A stretch of 26,586 nt of DNA. Source: JBLIDK01 sp047632595 (GTDB lineage: Bacteria > Bacteroidota > Bacteroidia > Sphingobacteriales > Sphingobacteriaceae). The stretch covers positions 1 to 26,586 of the forward strand of contig JBLIDK010000029.1 in NCBI GenBank assembly GCA_047632595.1, written 5' to 3'. Position 1 is the stretch's first letter. Each line of letters starts with the position of its first letter. This document shows positions 23,301 to 26,586 of this stretch, in pieces. The position numbers and the translations under genes are program-made. Below the pieces are notes generated by a model that was not told the DNA's origin, did no database searches, and saw only the letters and a program-made list of their open reading frames with translations.

Positions 23301-23621
23301 TTAAGCAAGTTGAGCGTCAAGTTTGCTAGCCAATACTGACTTAGGAACTGCACCTATTTGCTTGTCAACAACTTCACCATTTTTAAATACTAAAAGTGCT
23401 GGTATGTTACGAATTCCAAATTTTTGAGAAATTCCTGGATTAGTGTCAACATTAACTTTACCTACAACGGCCTTGCCTTCGTATTCTTTAGCTAATTCTT
23501 CAACAATTGGTCCAACCATTCTACAAGGTCCACACCATTCTGCCCAGAAATCAACTAATACTGGTTTATCGCTATTTAAAACTTCTTGATCAAAGTTTGA
23601 GTCAGTAAATTCTTTTGCCAT
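23301..23621 (-). CDS. trxA: Thioredoxin
   Basis: This 106-aa cytoplasmic disulfide reductase is of the usual length. The redox site WCGPC is at residues 29-33 (C30, C33). FWAEWCGPC, VNVDTNPGISQKFGIRNIPALLVF with the cis-proline near 74, and the glycine loop QIGAVPK near 90-97 are all in place. There is no signal peptide, so this is not a periplasmic TlpA-like protein. The gene lies 52 bases after dnaE on the same strand, with a good -7 element in the gap and a strong terminator after its stop. It is therefore probably transcribed mostly as its own unit. Confidence 0.97.
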   Translation of the reverse strand: MAKEFTDSNFDQEVLNSDKPVLVDFWAEWCGPCRMVGPIVEELAKEYEGKAVVGKVNVDTNPGISQKFGIRNIPALLVFKNGEVVDKQIGAVPKSVLASKLDAQLA

Positions 23622-23647
23622 TTTATATGTTTATTTAAAAATCAACG

Positions 23648-23655
23648 CAAAGTTA
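23648..23655 (-). promoter_or_regulatory. Predicted -7 promoter element of trxA
   Basis: On the minus strand this reads TAACTTTG, an exact TAnnTTTG match 26 bases before the trxA ATG and within the dnaE-trxA gap. No clear TTG lies at -33. Next to it is a near-palindrome, AAACAATTTGTTT. Confidence 0.5.
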
Positions 23656-23673
23656 AACAAATTGTTTGTCCTT

Positions 23674-26586
23674 TTAATTAAGCTTGTAATTAACTCCGCG
23701 GAAAGTTTCTAGTTTTTTAATTAATTTATCATTTATATCAACTTTACAGTTGGCTCCATTTAAGGAAATTTGAAATTTAGTACTTTGATCAAGCACCACT
23801 ACTTTTAAGGGATATTTCCCTTGATTTTCTTCTACAAGTTCTTGTATCTTCTGAATAAAGTCATCATCAACATTTTCTAAAGGCAATGTTAATGAAAGTC
23901 TTTTCGTCAATTTCTGTCTAATGTCTGCTAATAGCTCAATACTTCTAACTTTTGTTTCAAGTTCATTGGCATTATAGGGACGTGGCTTAACTTCTAACTT
24001 TAAAAACAACTGAAAACCATCTACAAGAAAATGTTTAAACTTTAAAAAATCTTCTCCAAAAAGCCCAATTTTTAAAACCCCATCAAAGTCTTCAATATTA
24101 AAGAAAGCGAACTCCTTTCCATTCTTACTTGTTCTTATTGCTATTTCTGAAATAATTCCAGCAACTTTAAAAACTCCTGGTTTTTCACCTACGGATCCTA
24201 CTCCACAACTTGTGAAACTTTGAACCTCTAATTTATAAGGGTCGAGAGGATGGGCACTTAAATAAAACCCTATTAACTTTTTCTCTTCTTTTAACTTATC
24301 TCGTAAGTCGTATTTTTCTGCTTCTGGAAGAATTGGAGTAGTAAGCTCACTTAGTTGCTTTTCTCCAAACAAACTATGCTGTGTAGCATTTAGGTTATCT
24401 TTAAAATCTGCACCATATTTTATTGCTTTCTCTAAACCAGTCATACTTTCGTTTTCTGGTGTTGCAAAATATTGCGCTCTATGCGAGGTCTCAAAACAAT
24501 CGAATGCGCCTGCACTGCACAAATTCTCCATTGTTTTTTTATTTACAGCCCTTAGATTAACCTTTTTACATAAATCAAAAACATCTTCAAAATAGCCATG
24601 CTCGTCTCTGCAAATTATTAGTTCTTCAATTGCTTTTTCACCTACACCTTTAATACCAGCTAAACCAAATCGTATTTGGCCGTTTTTATTTACTGAAAAA
24701 CCTCTGTGAGATTCATTTACATCGGGACTTAATACATCAATACCTAGTTGCCTGCATTCTTCAATAAAAAAGGTGATTTTTTCAATTGAACTCATGTTGT
24801 GCGTTAGCACCGAAGCCATAAATTCTGCTGGATAATTAGCTTTTAGATAGCCTGTTTGATAGGCTATATAGGCATAACAAGTTGAGTGAGATTTGTTAAA
24901 TGCATAACTAGCAAATGCTTCCCAATCGTTCCATATTTTTTCTACAATTTTTAAGTCATGACCATTTGCCTCACAACCTTCAAAAAACACGGGTTTTAAC
25001 TCGTCAATTATCTCTTTCTTCTTTTTACCCATTCCCTTACGTAGAGAATCGGCCATACCTTTAGTGAAGTTTCCTAATTTTTGCGACAAGAGCATTACCT
25101 GCTCTTGATAGACGGTAATTCCATAAGTTTCCTCAAGAAACTCTTCCATGGCGTCTAAATCATATTGAATAGCACTTCTTCCATGTTTTCTATCAATAAA
25201 ATCTGGAATGTATTCCATTGGACCAGGGCGATATAAAGCATTCATGGCAATTAAATCCTCTAATCTAGTTGGTTTTAACTCCTTCAAATACTTCCTCATC
25301 CCAGGTGATTCAAATTGGAATATTCCTAAGGTGCTTCCATCTTGAAATAAGCTAAATGTTGTTTCATCATCTAAAGGAATTTCATCTGGGTTAATATCCC
25401 GGCCATGTCGTTCCCGTATCATCTGAATTGCATCTTTCATAATGGTTAAGGTTTTTAATCCTAAAAAATCCATTTTTAAAAGACCTGCACTTTCAACTAC
25501 GTTGTTATCAAATTGAGTAACTCGTAATTGAGAATCTTTAGCATTAGCAACTGGTACTAAGTTGGTAATGTCTTCTGGAGCAATAATTACCCCACAGGCA
25601 TGTACTCCAGTATTTCTAACTGCACCCTCAGCATTAAAAGCTTGACGTAAAACTTCCCCACGCGGAGAATCTTCTTTCGTAATATTTTGAAGTTCTATTA
25701 AACCAGGAATATCATCACTTCTAAATTTTTTCTTAAGCTCAGCTTCTGATTTACCGATTATCTTGGCTAAGGTTGTTGATGGTGGTGAATTAGGAATTAA
25801 TTTTGCTAATCGTCCTGCTTCATCTAATGGTAAATCTAAAACTCTAGCAGTATCTCTTATTGCAGATTTACCACCCATTGTTCCATAGGTAATTATTTGC
25901 GCTACTTGCGAAGCGCCATACTTATCAATTACATATTGAATTACTTTATCTCTTCCCTCATCGTCAAAATCAATATCAATATCAGGAAGTGAAATTCTAT
26001 CTGGATTTAAAAAACGCTCAAATAGTAAATCGTACTTTATTGGGTCAACATTTGTAATACCAATACAATACGCTACGGCTGATCCTGCTGCCGAACCTCT
26101 TCCAGGTCCAACCCAAGTACCTAATTCACGCGCTTTGGTTGTTACATCTTGAACAATCAAGAAGTATCCAGGGTAACCGGTTTTGGCAATCGTTTCTAGT
26201 TCAAAGTCAATTCGCGCTCGAATCTCATCCGTTATTTCTTCATAACGCTTAGCTGCACCCTCATATGTTAAATGCCTTAAAAATTCATCTTCATCTTGAA
26301 AAGTTTCAGGAATATCAAATTTAGGAAGTAAAACATCCCGTTTTAACTCATATTCTTCAACTTGATTGGCTATTCTAATGGTGTTTTCAATGGACAAAGG
26401 TTGATCTGCAAAAAGCTCCTTCATTTCCCTCGGGGATTTGAAGTAGAATTCTTCATTAGGCAAGCCGTAACGGTATTCACGGCCTCTTTTACCAACGTAT
26501 TTTGCAGGCTGTTGTACTAAGGCTCCATCTTTAACACAGGTTAAAATATCTTGTGTTTTTGCGTCCGTTGACTTTAGATAGAAATT
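23674..26586 (-). CDS. dnaE: DNA polymerase III alpha subunit (5' end outside window)
   Basis: This is the replicative polymerase catalytic subunit. The frame is open from the window edge (26586) to the TAA at 23674, giving 970 residues. The N-terminal PHP domain lies mostly outside the window. Visible are the polymerase core with WVGPGRGSAAGSAVAYCIG, the two catalytic aspartates in PDIDIDFDDEGR (25963-25986 covers PDIDIDFD) and the third in KMDFLGLKTLT (near 25469). Also visible are the fingers segment ALYRPGPMEYIP and KSHSTCYAYIAYQTGYLKANYP. A helix-hairpin-helix region (FGLAGIKGVGEKAIEELI) and an OB fold (VAGIISEIAIRTSKNGKEFAFFNIEDF) follow. Nothing is damaged in the visible part. trxA follows after 52 bases. 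The TTG at 26463 is inside the gene and is not its start. Confidence 0.97.
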   Translation of the reverse strand, partial: NFYLKSTDAKTQDILTCVKDGALVQQPAKYVGKRGREYRYGLPNEEFYFKSPREMKELFADQPLSIENTIRIANQVEEYELKRDVLLPKFDIPETFQDEDEFLRHLTYEGAAKRYEEITDEIRARIDFELETIAKTGYPGYFLIVQDVTTKARELGTWVGPGRGSAAGSAVAYCIGITNVDPIKYDLLFERFLNPDRISLPDIDIDFDDEGRDKVIQYVIDKYGASQVAQIITYGTMGGKSAIRDTARVLDLPLDEAGRLAKLIPNSPPSTTLAKIIGKSEAELKKKFRSDDIPGLIELQNITKEDSPRGEVLRQAFNAEGAVRNTGVHACGVIIAPEDITNLVPVANAKDSQLRVTQFDNNVVESAGLLKMDFLGLKTLTIMKDAIQMIRERHGRDINPDEIPLDDETTFSLFQDGSTLGIFQFESPGMRKYLKELKPTRLEDLIAMNALYRPGPMEYIPDFIDRKHGRSAIQYDLDAMEEFLEETYGITVYQEQVMLLSQKLGNFTKGMADSLRKGMGKKKKEIIDELKPVFFEGCEANGHDLKIVEKIWNDWEAFASYAFNKSHSTCYAYIAYQTGYLKANYPAEFMASVLTHNMSSIEKITFFIEECRQLGIDVLSPDVNESHRGFSVNKNGQIRFGLAGIKGVGEKAIEELIICRDEHGYFEDVFDLCKKVNLRAVNKKTMENLCSAGAFDCFETSHRAQYFATPENESMTGLEKAIKYGADFKDNLNATQHSLFGEKQLSELTTPILPEAEKYDLRDKLKEEKKLIGFYLSAHPLDPYKLEVQSFTSCGVGSVGEKPGVFKVAGIISEIAIRTSKNGKEFAFFNIEDFDGVLKIGLFGEDFLKFKHFLVDGFQLFLKLEVKPRPYNANELETKVRSIELLADIRQKLTKRLSLTLPLENVDDDFIQKIQELVEENQGKYPLKVVVLDQSTKFQISLNGANCKVDINDKLIKKLETFRGVNYKLN

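Noticed and set aside
1..26586. CRISPR array, prophage, toxin-antitoxin or defence island
   Set aside because: No regularly spaced repeats, phage structural genes, toxin-antitoxin pairs or recognised defence genes were found. Apart from the insertion-sequence remnant and one pseudogene, the content is core or envelope genes.

Overview
The window reads as ordinary chromosome from an AT-rich member of the Bacteroidota, most likely Flavobacteriales or a near relative. The evidence is a cluster of type IX secretion (T9SS) genes: a type B C-terminal sorting domain, a PorP/SprF protein, a PorE-like OmpA protein and a type A sorting domain. TamL is also present, several start sites carry the Bacteroidota -7 promoter motif TAnnTTTG, and Shine-Dalgarno sequences are largely absent. 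The species cannot be named from this sequence.

Layout. (1) 65-2555 (+): lysC and lysA, the first and last enzymes of lysine biosynthesis. (2) 2552-3733 (-): a glutaryl-CoA dehydrogenase, tail to tail with lysA. (3) 3792-5539 (+): folB overlapping a GlcD-type FAD oxidase. (4) 5679-6756 (+): an Hsp20 chaperone, a hairpin terminator, then a small secreted or outer-membrane protein. (5) 6805-7705: a decayed insertion sequence, recognised from 21-bp terminal inverted repeats and a broken IS4-type transposase. (6) 7788-13697 (+): a tight three-gene T9SS cassette (type B surface protein, PorP/SprF, PorE-like OmpA protein) with a good promoter and a terminator hairpin that contains the last stop codon. 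(7) 13758-14807 (+): a di-heme cytochrome c peroxidase lipoprotein, followed by a small pseudogene with a signal peptide and a possible sorting-domain tail. (8) 19767-15182 (-): tamL and an FG-GAP protein with a type A sorting domain. (9) 19758-22282 (+): a TrmH-family RNA methyltransferase starting head to head with tamL, tRNA-Cys, a 73-aa basic protein, and a persulfide dioxygenase-rhodanese fusion. (10) 26586-22283 (-): dnaE (cut by the window edge), trxA with a strong terminator, and a DUF58 protein.

Functionally, much of the region concerns the cell envelope. TamL and the T9SS genes would place and export surface proteins, and the type A and type B sorting-domain proteins would be cargo. 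The rest is housekeeping: lysine and folate synthesis, redox and sulfur metabolism, replication and tRNA.

I found no clear undescribed system. The items most worth a second look are the T9SS cassette, the insertion-sequence remnant, the pseudogene after the peroxidase, the tRNA-Cys/small-protein pair, and the very compact junctions between opposing genes.
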